Source: Deltaproteobacteria bacterium (lineage in GTDB: Bacteria > Myxococcota_A > Polyangia > JACPQR01). Taken from it: DNA of 64,000 nt. The stretch is taken from positions 1 through 64,000 of the forward strand of contig JACPQR010000143.1 of assembly GCA_016190375.1 (NCBI GenBank), in the 5' to 3' direction. Positions 10,168 to 20,386 of this stretch are shown here, in pieces. The stretch's first letter is position 1. Each line of letters starts with the position of its first letter. Both the position numbers and the translations under genes were made by a program. The notes below the pieces were generated by a model. It did no database searches. It saw only the letters and a list, made by a program, of their open reading frames with translations, and was not told where the DNA came from.

Positions 10168-12265
10168 ATGACGCGCTGGACCGCCGTCGCTCTGGCTCTG
10201 GTCACCCTCGCGCTCGCGGCGGTCATCGTGGGCGTGTCCCGCCTGATCCGGCGCGACAGGGCGGCACTCGTGAACCGGTTCGCGGAGGAAAGCCTCGGCG
10301 AGCTCGACGAGGCCGTTCGGGAGATCGAGGAGGACCTCGACGACGTCGGGGAAGACTTGCGCTTCGCCGGCCAGCTCGTGAGCGCGGCCGACAACCCGGC
10401 CGATCGCCAGCGTGAGCTGACGGCGCTCCTCGCGGTGGTCAAGCAGTACCGGCAAGCCTCGGTGTTCGACCAGAACGGCGCGAATCTCATCTCCGTGCTC
10501 GACCCGCTGGAGACCCGGCGGGTCCGACCCGAGGCCTTCGACCGCGTGATGGCGCACGCCGCGGCCGAAGCGCTCGACCGACGCCGCGAGATCGTGGTCT
10601 CGCCTCGCCTGACGCCCGACTCGAGGGGCTGGTATCGGGTCTTCGCGACCGCGCTTCCACCGGCGACCTCGAGTGAGCATCGTGGCGCCGCCGGCGCGAT
10701 CTCGGTGCTGGTCGACACCGAGCCCTTCTTCAGCCGCCTGCGCCTCGTGTCCTCGCCGCCGTCGAGGCGGCTGCTCCTCCTCGGAGCGCACGGTGCAAGC
10801 ATGCCCGCGAGCGACGCGGCCCTGGCCTCGCGTGTCGCCGCGATCGATCGAGCGGGTGCAGGGTCGTCCCGCTTCTCGCGCCTGATGCGCCGAATGCGGG
10901 CGGGCGCGCGGGGAACGTTCCTCTTGCCCGAGCCCGAGGCCAGGGGGCTCGGCCTCGGCCGCGCCGAGGCCATCGCGAGCTATTGCCCCATTCGGATGGC
11001 GGCTGGTGGCCAGTGGTCCGTCGCGACGGTGGGCTCCACCCTCGGGCTTCGCTCGCACGAGCGGGCGATCGTGATGAGGCTCGGGCTCGCGTCCGGGGCG
11101 ATCGCCGTCTTCCTGCTGACTGTCGGCGCGACCCTGGTGATCGCATCGCGAAGGTCCGTCGCCATGAGAGAGCGGCTCAGGCACGCGGAGGAGCTGGCGC
11201 ACCTGCACGAGAAGACCGAGAAGATCCTCGACAACATCCCCACGGGGGTGATGTGCGTCGCCGAGGACGGGCGTGTGGTGGCGCTCAACCGCGCCTTGCG
11301 CGACCGCGTTCCCACCCTCGCGATCGGAACGCAGATCGAACGGGCGTTTCCCGACGCACCGAGCACGGTCGGCGACCAGGTCCACTCGCTCGTTAGGTCC
11401 GCGAGGCAAGAGGGTCGGACGCTCAGCCACTTCGGAGAGCGGCTCGCCCTGTTCGGTGACCCAGGCCAGTACAACCTGCACGCCGTTCCCCTCGAGCCTC
11501 GGTTCGCGGAGGCGAGCGCGCTCGTCGTCATCGAGGATCTGAGCGAGGTGCGATCACTCCAGTCCCAGCTCCTCCGCGCCGAGAAGCTCTCGACGGTCGG
11601 CGTCCTCGCCGCGGGCATCGCCCACGAGATCGGCACGCCACTGGGCGTCGTGCGAGGCCGGGCGGAGTACGTCCAGTCGAAGCTGGGGCAGGGCCACCCG
11701 CAGTCGGATGGGATTCGAGTCATCATCGAGCAGATCGACGCCGTCACCCGGACGATCCGCCAGCTCCTGGACTTTTCTCGAGTACGGCCGGCCGCGGTCA
11801 GGCCCGTCGCGATCGGCCCGGTAGCCCGCTCCGTGGCGGAGCTGCTCCACTTCGAGGCCAGCCGCCGCAACGTCACGATCACGGTCGGCGAAGCGAGCGG
11901 CCGCGAAGCCGTGTCGGCCGATCCCGACCAGCTCCAGCAGGTCCTCGTCAACCTCGTGATGAACGCCCTGGACGCCTGCGCCTCGGGCGGCCGGGTGACG
12001 ATCTCGGCTCTTGGCGGCCAAGATGGCACCGTGCGCCTGGTGGTGGCCGACACTGGCTGCGGAATCGGGCAGGAGTCCTTGAACCAGGTGTTCGATCCTT
12101 TCTTCACGACGAAGAAGCGCGGCCAGGGGACCGGGCTGGGCCTGACGATCGCGGCCCAGATCGTGCGAAACCACGGCGGGCAGATCGAGCTGGAGAGCGA
12201 GCCAGGCCAGGGCACGCGGGTGAGCCTCCTCTGGCCGGCAGCTCGGGCAGCTCGCGAGGGACGCG

Positions 12266-12282
<17 letters not shown>
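10168..12282 (+). CDS. Membrane sensor histidine kinase (NtrB-like, PAS-containing)
   Basis: A 704-residue kinase. Helices at about 5-26 and 303-326 enclose a roughly 275-residue periplasmic sensor domain. A PAS-like segment spans about 350-465 (ILDNIPTGVMCVAEDGRVVA). The dimerisation box AAGIAHEIGTPLGVV places the phosphorylated His at 486. The ATPase domain has NLVMNALDA (N box), DTGCGIG (G1) and GTGLGLTI (G2). The gene overlaps its response regulator by 17 nt. This layout (HEIGTPL box, NtrC partner) is that of nitrogen- or envelope-type two-component systems that drive sigma-54 promoters. The signal is unknown. Confidence 0.93.
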
Positions 12283-13630
<1,348 letters not shown>

Positions 13631-13792
13631 CCTAGAGTCGCTCCCGCCTGGCAGGCAGCCTCGGAACGACGTCGTGAGAGCGCCGCATTCTGCCACTCGC
13701 CGACCACCGAGGATTGCGAAAAGCGAGCGGCTGCCGGGCAGCCACACTCGGCTTTCGAGCAGTTTTCGCGCGCGGGGGACGAGCTCGGCGAG

Positions 13793-13808
13793 TGGCATGC
13801 GTGTAGCA
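13793..13808 (+). promoter_or_regulatory. Candidate sigma-54 promoter
   Basis: TGGCATGCGTGTAGCA has GG and GC exactly 10 nt apart and matches TGGCA at -24 and T-GCA at -12. It lies about 46 nt before the preferred start of the OmpA-like lipoprotein and just after an NtrC-family gene. GG-N10-GC arises by chance often in such GC-rich DNA, so this is a candidate only. Confidence 0.35.
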
Positions 13809-13853
13809 AGTCGTCGGGCCGTGCGGCGCCGGCAGCTCGCTCGTCTCGTCGGA

Positions 13854-14471
13854 ATGGCTCGTCATGGGCGAGGCGGGCATCACCTGACCTCCGGGTGGGG
13901 ATCCCGCGGCGCCGCACACCAAACTACAGTCACACTGCTGGCCGTCTTCATAGGCGCTTGCGGTGGGACAGACGAGCGCGTCGCGCACCCGCGACCGCCG
14001 CAGGTGCGCAGGCTCGCCGAGGCCCCGCCGACTCGCGGCACCGAGGTGGCCGGCGAAGACGCGCGGGTGATCCTCCTGAGCCTGCGCCGGGTCCATTTCC
14101 CGGTCGACTCATCCACGCTGACCGAGGCGTCGAGGGAGGCCCTGGCCGAAGTGGCCGGCAAGCTCCGCGACTCGCGCAGCCTGGAGCTCGTGGTGCAGGG
14201 CCACGCCGACGAGCGCGGCGCAACCGAGTACAACCTCGGCCTCGGTGAGCGCCGCAGCCGGACCGTGGCGGACTACCTCACGCGACTCGGCGTCGAGCCG
14301 TCGAGGCTGGGCATCGTGTCGCTGGGAGAGGAGCAGCCGCTGGCGGGCGGTCACGATCGCGAGTCGTGGGCGGCCAACAGGCGCGTCGACTTCGTTCTCT
14401 TGCGCGGCGACGTCCAGCTCGTCCTCGAGGACGGGGTGCGCGTGACGGACGACGGCCGCCCGCTTCGGTGA
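13854..14471 (+). CDS. OmpA/Pal-like peptidoglycan-binding lipoprotein
   Basis: About 205 residues from ATG 13854. A hydrophobic run TTVTLLAVFIGAC gives a lipobox-like IGAC at residue 36. The C-terminal OmpA domain has VHFPVDSSTLT, VQGHADERGATEYNLGLGER, a close match to Pal, and RRVDFVLLR. It should tether the outer membrane to peptidoglycan. An in-frame ATG at 13797 would lengthen it, but a sigma-54-like promoter spans that codon, which favours the later start. The last codons overlap the next gene as GTGA. Confidence 0.82.
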   Translation: MARHGRGGHHLTSGWGSRGAAHQTTVTLLAVFIGACGGTDERVAHPRPPQVRRLAEAPPTRGTEVAGEDARVILLSLRRVHFPVDSSTLTEASREALAEVAGKLRDSRSLELVVQGHADERGATEYNLGLGERRSRTVADYLTRLGVEPSRLGIVSLGEEQPLAGGHDRESWAANRRVDFVLLRGDVQLVLEDGVRVTDDGRPLR

Positions 14472-15091
14472 GGGTGCGACCGCGGCTCATGACCTCTCGT
14501 CCCGTGGATCGTTCAGGAGCCGGGAGCTCGGCGCGCCGGACGTGGAAGCGCCTGGGACTGTTGCCGGACCAGCGTCAGCCGACCGAGCTGGCTCGCGACG
14601 TGGGCGGACGGATGAGCCGCAGCCTCGTCACCGTCGCGCCGGCCACGGCCGCCCAGGAGGCCCAGCGGGTCGCGGACGTGTGCCGCATCCGTCACCTGCT
14701 CGTCGTGGAAGAAGGCGAGCTGCGCGGCGTGCTCTGTACCTGCGATCTTCGACACACGAGCCCCGATGCGCCTGTGTCCGAGCGCATGAGCACGCCGCCG
14801 GTCACCGTCGCCCGGAGCGCGCCCGCCGCACTCGCGGCAGGACTGATGCGGCACCACGGCATCGGTTGCCTACCGGTGCTCGACGAGGGTCGGCTGGTTG
14901 GCGTCATCACTCGACGCGACGTCGGCGACTTGTTGGCGAAAGAGCGTCGCGAGGACGACCGCTGCACGTATTGCGGAGGCGAGCACCACGTCCGTCCGGG
15001 TCGATATGGGCTGCCAACGTGCCTGGACTGCGGCGAGCTCTGTCGCCCCCCGGAGCTGCCAGGCCTCTACGACGATCTCGGCGGCGGCTGA
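14468..15091 (+). CDS. CBS-domain pair protein with C-terminal zinc-ribbon-like motif (copy 1)
   Basis: 207 residues from GTG 14468 (overlapping the OmpA stop as GTGA); ATG 14489 is an alternative giving 200. Two CBS motifs are visible (MSRSLVTVAPATAAQEAQRV...IRHLLVVEEGELRGVL and MSTPPVTVA...GIGCLPVLDEGRLVGVITRRDV). The tail holds CTYCGG...CLDCGELC, a likely zinc-binding knuckle pair. CBS pairs usually bind adenine nucleotides and relay energy status; the Cys tail could bind zinc or sense redox. A similar protein lies at 16712-17200, on the other side of a histidine kinase. Confidence 0.85.
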   Translation: MRVRPRLMTSRPVDRSGAGSSARRTWKRLGLLPDQRQPTELARDVGGRMSRSLVTVAPATAAQEAQRVADVCRIRHLLVVEEGELRGVLCTCDLRHTSPDAPVSERMSTPPVTVARSAPAALAAGLMRHHGIGCLPVLDEGRLVGVITRRDVGDLLAKERREDDRCTYCGGEHHVRPGRYGLPTCLDCGELCRPPELPGLYDDLGGG

Positions 15092-15181
15092 CCGGGAATA
15101 GTCCGCGCTCGCTTGAAGTCCTGGCAAGGAGCTCAGAGGGTCGGCACGAACCTGGCATGGCATCAGTGAGGTGACACCTCG

Positions 15182-16630
15182 ATGACAAGGGTCCCGACGG
15201 AGCGTCGACGCACGCTGAGCCTCCGCGCTTCGCTCACGCTCGCAGTGATCGTCCTCGCGATCCTGGCGGTCGGTGGGGCGGTCAGCCTCGTCCTGTCGAC
15301 GACCTACCTGCACAGGGCCGCCATGAGCATCGAGACATCCGCGGAGAGCATCCGGGTGAGCGAGGAGCTGCTCCTCGATCTGTTCGCACACGACCGAGCA
15401 CCCGATGCCGTCATTCGCGCGTCACTCGCCGGCACGATCCGGGGCAGGCTGGGCGAGGCCCGGCACTACGTGTCGACCGCTCGCGAGGCCGCCGTCTTTC
15501 GGAGGACCGAGCGCGACGTCATGGGCTATCTCGAAGCCGCGCCGAATGGCGGCGCTCGCCCAGTTGCAGGCGCCCAGCTCGCGCGCGCTTCGGCGGGCCT
15601 CGAGGAGCTGGTTCGCCTCAACGTGGCTCAGGCCCGTGCGTCGCGCCGGGCGGCGGCCGGGTGGGACCATTTCGCGAACATCCTGGGGACTGCCGTCGCG
15701 ATCATCCTCGTCGGTGGCGTCATCGTGATCGCCTGGTGGCTGCGCTCGTCCGCGTTCGAGCCGGTGTTCAAGGTCAGCGACGCGCTCAGGCTCTTCGCGT
15801 CGGGAGACAGATCTGCGAGGGTCCCCGAGAAAGGGCCGTCGGAGCTGAGGTCGATGGCGCGGCTGTTCAACGAGATGGCCGGTGCAATCGAGCGACAGAG
15901 GCAGCGCCAGCTCGAGTTCCTCGCCGCGGTGGCGCACGACCTGCGGAATCCGCTCTCCGCGCTGGGGGTCAGCACGGCCGTCCTCGCCGATCCGGCAACA
16001 CCTCTGCCCTCCGAGGCTCGGCTCCGCCAGACCGCCGGGCTCATCCAGAGGCAGGTGCGCCGGCTGGATCGGATGGTCGGCGATCTCCTCGACGCGGCGA
16101 GCATCGAGGCCGGCCGCCTGGACCTCCGGTTGGGCGATCACGACGCGAGATTCATCGTGCGGGCGGTCTTCGACCTGTTCGAGTCCGCGTCGCCGTTGCA
16201 TCAGCTCGATCTGGAGATTCCGGACGCCGCGGTCCCGCTCCGCTGCGACGGCGCCCGGATCGAGCAGGCCCTGACGAACCTGGTCAGCAACGCGATCAAG
16301 TACTCACCGACGGGTGGCAAGGTGACCATCGACCTGGCCGAGGAGGGTGAAGACGCAGTCTTCTCGGTCGCGGATCGTGGCATCGGAATCCCGCCGGAAG
16401 AGCTGCCTCACATCTTCGAGCCGTTCCGGCGAGCGGCCGCCGCCCGCGAGGCGATCGCCGGCGTCGGCCTGGGCCTGTCGGTCGCGCGGCAGATCGTCGA
16501 AGCGCACGGTGGCAGGATCGAGGTCGAGAGCCAGGTCGGCAAGGGCTCGACGTTCAGGATCCGGCTTCCGCTCGCGAGGGCTGCAGAGCGGCCAGTGCCC
16601 CATGCCGAAGCGCGCACCCCTGCGCCGTAG
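15182..16630 (+). CDS. Orphan HAMP-containing sensor histidine kinase
   Basis: 482 residues: helix 15-40, an external helical region (about 41-165), helix 168-188, a HAMP linker (about 190-240), dimerisation box FLAAVAHDLRNPLSALG with His252, and an ATPase domain with NLVSNAIKYSPTGG, DRGIGIPPEELPHIFEPF and GVGLGLSVARQIV. An AGGTGA-like ribosome site precedes the ATG. No response regulator gene adjoins it; instead it sits between two CBS/zinc-ribbon genes. These may be its partners, or it may signal to a regulator elsewhere. Confidence 0.93.
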   Translation: MTRVPTERRRTLSLRASLTLAVIVLAILAVGGAVSLVLSTTYLHRAAMSIETSAESIRVSEELLLDLFAHDRAPDAVIRASLAGTIRGRLGEARHYVSTAREAAVFRRTERDVMGYLEAAPNGGARPVAGAQLARASAGLEELVRLNVAQARASRRAAAGWDHFANILGTAVAIILVGGVIVIAWWLRSSAFEPVFKVSDALRLFASGDRSARVPEKGPSELRSMARLFNEMAGAIERQRQRQLEFLAAVAHDLRNPLSALGVSTAVLADPATPLPSEARLRQTAGLIQRQVRRLDRMVGDLLDAASIEAGRLDLRLGDHDARFIVRAVFDLFESASPLHQLDLEIPDAAVPLRCDGARIEQALTNLVSNAIKYSPTGGKVTIDLAEEGEDAVFSVADRGIGIPPEELPHIFEPFRRAAAAREAIAGVGLGLSVARQIVEAHGGRIEVESQVGKGSTFRIRLPLARAAERPVPHAEARTPAP

Positions 16631-16711
16631 TCGGCGAGGGCCCGAGCGGCATACCCGTTGCACCGAGCCCGACCGAGGAGAAGCCACGCCGGAGAGCGGT
16701 GGCCCAATGCG

Positions 16712-17200
16712 GTGAACGATCTGAGCGTCTCGCAGGTGATGAGGCGGCACCCGGTGCTGGTCGTGCCGGACGCCACCGTCGATTCAGCCCTCGAGGCGGC
16801 CGATGCGTGCGGCGTGCGCCACCTGCTCGTTGCGGAAGTCGGCGAGCTGCACGGTGTCGTTTGCGTCTGCGATCTCTGGCGAGCGCCGGGAGCCGATCCG
16901 GTCTTCTCGCGAATCGCGGCGGAGTCCGTCACCATCGCGCCCGCGGCTCCTGCGGCACTGGCTCGACTGATGATGATCCGCAGCGACGTCGACTGCCTGC
17001 CCGTCCTCCGGAGCGGCCAGCTCGTCGGAATCGTCACGCGACGCGACCTCAGGGACATCGGGCTGCCGGTGCCGGAAACCCGCTGCACCTACTGCAAGGG
17101 GACGCGCCACGTGCGGCGGGTCGGCGTTGACGACCCGCTGGCCTGCTTCGAATGTCGCAGGTCGCGGGGACTCTCCATGGCCCCTTTCGACCGCCGCTAG
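16712..17200 (+). CDS. CBS-domain pair protein with C-terminal zinc-ribbon-like motif (copy 2)
   Basis: 162 residues from GTG 16712 (VNDLSVSQVMRRHPVLVV). Two CBS motifs (VRHLLVAEVGELHGVVCVCD and DCLPVLRSGQLVGIVTRRDL) are followed by CTYCKG...CFEC. It is paralogous to 14468-15091 and shares the CTYC opening of the Cys tail, but has only four tail cysteines. It ends 2 bp before the convergent stop of the globin-like lipoprotein gene. The start is chosen as the last one before the first CBS repeat; an upstream ATG would add residues unlike copy 1. Confidence 0.8.
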   Translation: MNDLSVSQVMRRHPVLVVPDATVDSALEAADACGVRHLLVAEVGELHGVVCVCDLWRAPGADPVFSRIAAESVTIAPAAPAALARLMMIRSDVDCLPVLRSGQLVGIVTRRDLRDIGLPVPETRCTYCKGTRHVRRVGVDDPLACFECRRSRGLSMAPFDRR

Positions 17201-17202
17201 GC

Positions 17203-17724
17203 TCAGGGTCGCACGAACTGCGGTCGCAGCTGGCCTGTCGCCAGGATCGCTTCCGCTCGGGCCGGCTCCGCGACGCCACCCGCGTCGACCGCGGCAGAGA
17301 AGTGGTCCAGCAGCACGTCGAACTGATCGTCCGTCAAGCGGGGCCAGTCTTGCGCGCTGGGCGGCTCACCGCAGTCGCCGCCCGTCGCAGCGCACAGGTG
17401 CAGCACGAGACCTGCCTCGAAGTCGCCGCGGTTCGTCCGGCGGAAGTGGCGCTTGATGCGGCGGTCCGCGAGGATTCTGGTAACGAGGTCACCGACCATC
17501 GCGGAAACGGCGTCTCGGCCGCCCATCCTCTCGAAGAGGGACGGTGGGGGCGGGGGCGGCTCGGGAGGCGGGGGCTCCGGCTCGGGCTCGGGGGCGGCCT
17601 GGCTCTCGACCGGGACGACGGGAACCTCCGGATCCCTCGTTTGCTCGGACCCACCGCCACACGATACTGCGAGGGTGAGAAGGAGCGAAACGGGTGACGC
17701 GACTACTCGAAGGGGTAGTTGCAT
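17203..17724 (-). CDS. Truncated-globin-like lipoprotein
   Basis: 173 residues from ATG 17724. A signal peptide ends in a lipobox (LAVSC, Cys22). A Pro/Glu-rich spacer of about 40 residues leads to a group-1 truncated-globin-like domain: SLFERMGGRDAVSAMVGDLV then ILADRRIKRHFRRTNRG. The region that normally carries the proximal haem His reads AQDWPRLTDDQFDVLLDHF, where the expected His aligns by eye with Gln, so haem binding is doubtful. A longer frame from 17799 lacks a signal-like start. It would sit on the periplasmic or outer face, unusual for globins. Confidence 0.72.
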   Translation of the reverse strand: MQLPLRVVASPVSLLLTLAVSCGGGSEQTRDPEVPVVPVESQAAPEPEPEPPPPEPPPPPPSLFERMGGRDAVSAMVGDLVTRILADRRIKRHFRRTNRGDFEAGLVLHLCAATGGDCGEPPSAQDWPRLTDDQFDVLLDHFSAAVDAGGVAEPARAEAILATGQLRPQFVRP

Positions 17725-18009
17725 GCGCGCCGGCCCTGCAGGAAGTTCGCCACTCGGCCTCCGATGCGCGCCGACCACGCGGGGACCGGCCGGCGCCACC
17801 GACAGGTCGCGAAAAACTGCCCAGCCCCCCTACGGACGGTCCGAAAGGCCGCTTCTCGGGCGGTGCACTCGCATCCCCGCCGTGGATGAGGGCGTTGCAA
17901 GCTGCAAGTGTTGCCGTGGCGATCCGCCACCGTGGCGGGCGCCTCGCAGGCGATCCGGACCCATGACGCCAGCGGGGCGGGAGCGACGGAACGCCAGTTC
18001 CGTAGCGCC

Positions 18010-19965
18010 ATGGAGGATGAGATACTCGGCCTCGACGGCGTGACGGATCACTTCTACCGCCGGGGTACGATCGCGGCTCATGTCTTCGCCCGCTCAGGCA
18101 GGTCGCCGCGTCTGATCGTGGCCTTCCCCGCAGGCAACGCCGGCGTCGGCCTGTGGTTCGAAGACCTCGAGCACCCGGCGCGCCTCGTGGTCGGCAGGGT
18201 CGATGGGCTCGAGACGCGGGGCCTGCGCGGTATCGTCGGCGTGGCATCCGCGGCAACGCGGCGGCTCGGTGTGCGGCTGGCCGTGCTCGGCTCTCTGAGG
18301 GCCGTGCGCGCAGCGGGCCGACCGGACCAGCCGCTTGGATCACCAGGCGTCGAGGCCGCTTCGGAGATCTCGCGCGACGGGGACGCGATCACGTTCCGTC
18401 GCACGACGGCGGGCGGGCGACACCTCGAGGTCGCGCTAGCCCCGCTCGACGGCGCCCGCGCCGTCGTCGACGGCCACGGCCGCCCGGTCCTGAGAGCGGC
18501 GGATGACGCCGAGACGTTGCGATTCAGGATGACGGCTCTTCAAGACGACCCGCCGCTGACCCCGATTGCCCCGAACGAGATCCTCGTGCCGGGCACGACG
18601 GCCGCCGCCAAGGACCTCCGGGCGCTCTCGTTCCTCGCGTACCGTGAGAAGCTCCTCGCGGGCTCCTGGCGTTTCCTCACCTACTTCGGGCGCGACACGC
18701 TCCTGTCCTTGCGGCTGCTCTTGCCGGTGCTTCGTCCCGCGGTGGTCGAGGCGGGCCTCGGCGCCGTGCTCGAGCGCGTCGGCCCGTCGGGTGAAGTGGC
18801 GCACGAGGAAGACGTCGGCGAGTGGGCCGCCATCGCGAACGCGCGCGAGACGGAGCCCACACTCGATCGCGAGCGTCCGCGGCTCGACTACAAGATGGTG
18901 GACGACGACTTCCTGCTCGCGCCAGTGGTCGCGTCGTGGGCGCTTCAGACGCGGGCGGGCCAGGAGCGCGCCCCGGCGCTGCTGGCGCGTTCGAGGCCCG
19001 ACGGCTGCACCTTCGCCGACGCGTTGCGCACGAACCTCGAGCGCGTGCTCACGCTGGCAGCGCCGTTCGCCGCGTCGCCTCGCCCGACCGCGATGGTGGG
19101 CCTGCCCGACGGTGCGTCGGTGGGCGAGTGGCGCGACAGCGAGCACGGGCTGGGCGGCGGGCGCTTCGCCTACGACGTCAACGTCGCGCTCGTGCCGGCG
19201 GCGCTCGAGGCGGCGGCGAGCCTGCTCGCGAGCCCGCTTCTCGGCACCGACGTCCGTGCCGCTGAGCGAGCGAGATCGATGGCGAGCGCCTGGACACGAG
19301 CGTCGAGCTACTTCCGGGTCGTGGTGTCGAAGAAGGACGCGAAGGCGCTCATCGCGTCCTACGCGGACGAGCAGGGCCTCGGCCTCGCCGTGCGCGCGGC
19401 GCTCGACTCGGTCGATGCGCCGATTCGTTTCCCCGCGCTCTCGCTCGACGGCGACGGCCGTCCGATCCCCGTCATGCACTCGGACCACGGGTTCCAGCTT
19501 CTGTTCGGGCGACCCCCATTCGAGGATCTCGACGATGCCGCCGAGCGCGTGCTGCGCCCCTTCCCCGCGGGCCTGAAGACGCCGGTCGGCGTCGTCGTGG
19601 CGAATCCGGCGTTCGCGCCGAGGCTGCGACCGCTGTTCGGCCGCGACCGCTACCATGGGGCGGTCGTATGGTCCTGGCAGCAGGCGATGCTGGCGGCGGG
19701 CCTCGATCGCCAGCTCGCTCGCGGCGACCTTCCCGCGCCCATGCGGCGCAAGCTGAAGCGAGCGCAGAAGGCGCTCTGGGGAGTCATCCGCGCCGCTGAC
19801 CGGATCCGCACCTCGGAGCTCTGGACCTGGACCGCCCGAGGCGACCGCATCGATCTCGTCCCCTTCGGTCGGGACGGCGCACACGACGACGAGTCGAACG
19901 CCGTCCAGCTCTGGAGCACGGTCTACCTCGCGGTGCGTCCGCCGAGCTCCCGGAGGCGAGATTGA
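18010..19965 (+). CDS. Probable six-hairpin glycosidase
   Basis: 651 residues from ATG 18010; no signal peptide, so probably cytoplasmic. An N-terminal beta-rich part is followed by an alpha/alpha-barrel-like region with FLTYFGRDTLLSLRLLLPVL, DYKMVDDDFLLAPVV, GEWRDSEHGLGGGRFAYDV and YHGAVVWSWQQAML, a pattern seen in six-hairpin (amylo-glucosidase or trehalase-like) enzymes. I cannot assign the family or substrate. It lies next to the disaccharide ABC operon, so a role in alpha-glucan or trehalose metabolism is plausible. The stop overlaps the next gene's TTG start. Confidence 0.7.
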   Translation: MEDEILGLDGVTDHFYRRGTIAAHVFARSGRSPRLIVAFPAGNAGVGLWFEDLEHPARLVVGRVDGLETRGLRGIVGVASAATRRLGVRLAVLGSLRAVRAAGRPDQPLGSPGVEAASEISRDGDAITFRRTTAGGRHLEVALAPLDGARAVVDGHGRPVLRAADDAETLRFRMTALQDDPPLTPIAPNEILVPGTTAAAKDLRALSFLAYREKLLAGSWRFLTYFGRDTLLSLRLLLPVLRPAVVEAGLGAVLERVGPSGEVAHEEDVGEWAAIANARETEPTLDRERPRLDYKMVDDDFLLAPVVASWALQTRAGQERAPALLARSRPDGCTFADALRTNLERVLTLAAPFAASPRPTAMVGLPDGASVGEWRDSEHGLGGGRFAYDVNVALVPAALEAAASLLASPLLGTDVRAAERARSMASAWTRASSYFRVVVSKKDAKALIASYADEQGLGLAVRAALDSVDAPIRFPALSLDGDGRPIPVMHSDHGFQLLFGRPPFEDLDDAAERVLRPFPAGLKTPVGVVVANPAFAPRLRPLFGRDRYHGAVVWSWQQAMLAAGLDRQLARGDLPAPMRRKLKRAQKALWGVIRAADRIRTSELWTWTARGDRIDLVPFGRDGAHDDESNAVQLWSTVYLAVRPPSSRRRD

Positions 19966-20369
19966 TCCAGGCTCGGCGGCGGACCATTCCGTGGGCATCC
20001 GTCGCGACGGCCCCGATCGTTGCGGTCCTGGCCCTCGGTTGCGGGCCGAGCCCTTCGCCGTCGACTCCGTCGACCCCGCGAGCCACCGACGCGCCGGGCG
20101 AGGCCACGGACGCCGAGCTCCGAGCGGCGGTCGAGTCGGGATATCCCAACCGCGGCCCGGTCGCCTGCTGTCCGGCTCTTGCGTGCGGCAGCTCGGCCTG
20201 CAATGAAAGCCGCCAGCAGCAAGAGCAGTCGCGAGAGCGGCGCGATGCCGAGTTCGTGCGGCGCTTCGGGCAGGCCGCGTTCGACGAGGTCCGGTCGCGG
20301 CACGCGGCGTGGGTCCACCGTTCGTGCGCAGCCGTCGCCTGCCCGGCCGCCGTCCCGGAGCCCCATTGA
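19962..20369 (+). CDS. Small lipoprotein of unknown function
   Basis: 135 residues from TTG 19962, which overlaps the preceding stop as TTGA. A signal peptide ends in VLALGC (Cys27), followed by a Ser/Pro/Thr-rich spacer. The rest has six further cysteines (CC, AC, AC, SC, AC), so disulfides are likely in the periplasm. No known domain is recognised. It is convergent with the ABC ATPase gene, 17 bp away. Confidence 0.65.
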   Translation: MIQARRRTIPWASVATAPIVAVLALGCGPSPSPSTPSTPRATDAPGEATDAELRAAVESGYPNRGPVACCPALACGSSACNESRQQQEQSRERRDAEFVRRFGQAAFDEVRSRHAAWVHRSCAAVACPAAVPEPH

Positions 20370-20386
20370 CTACTCGCCGGACACCT

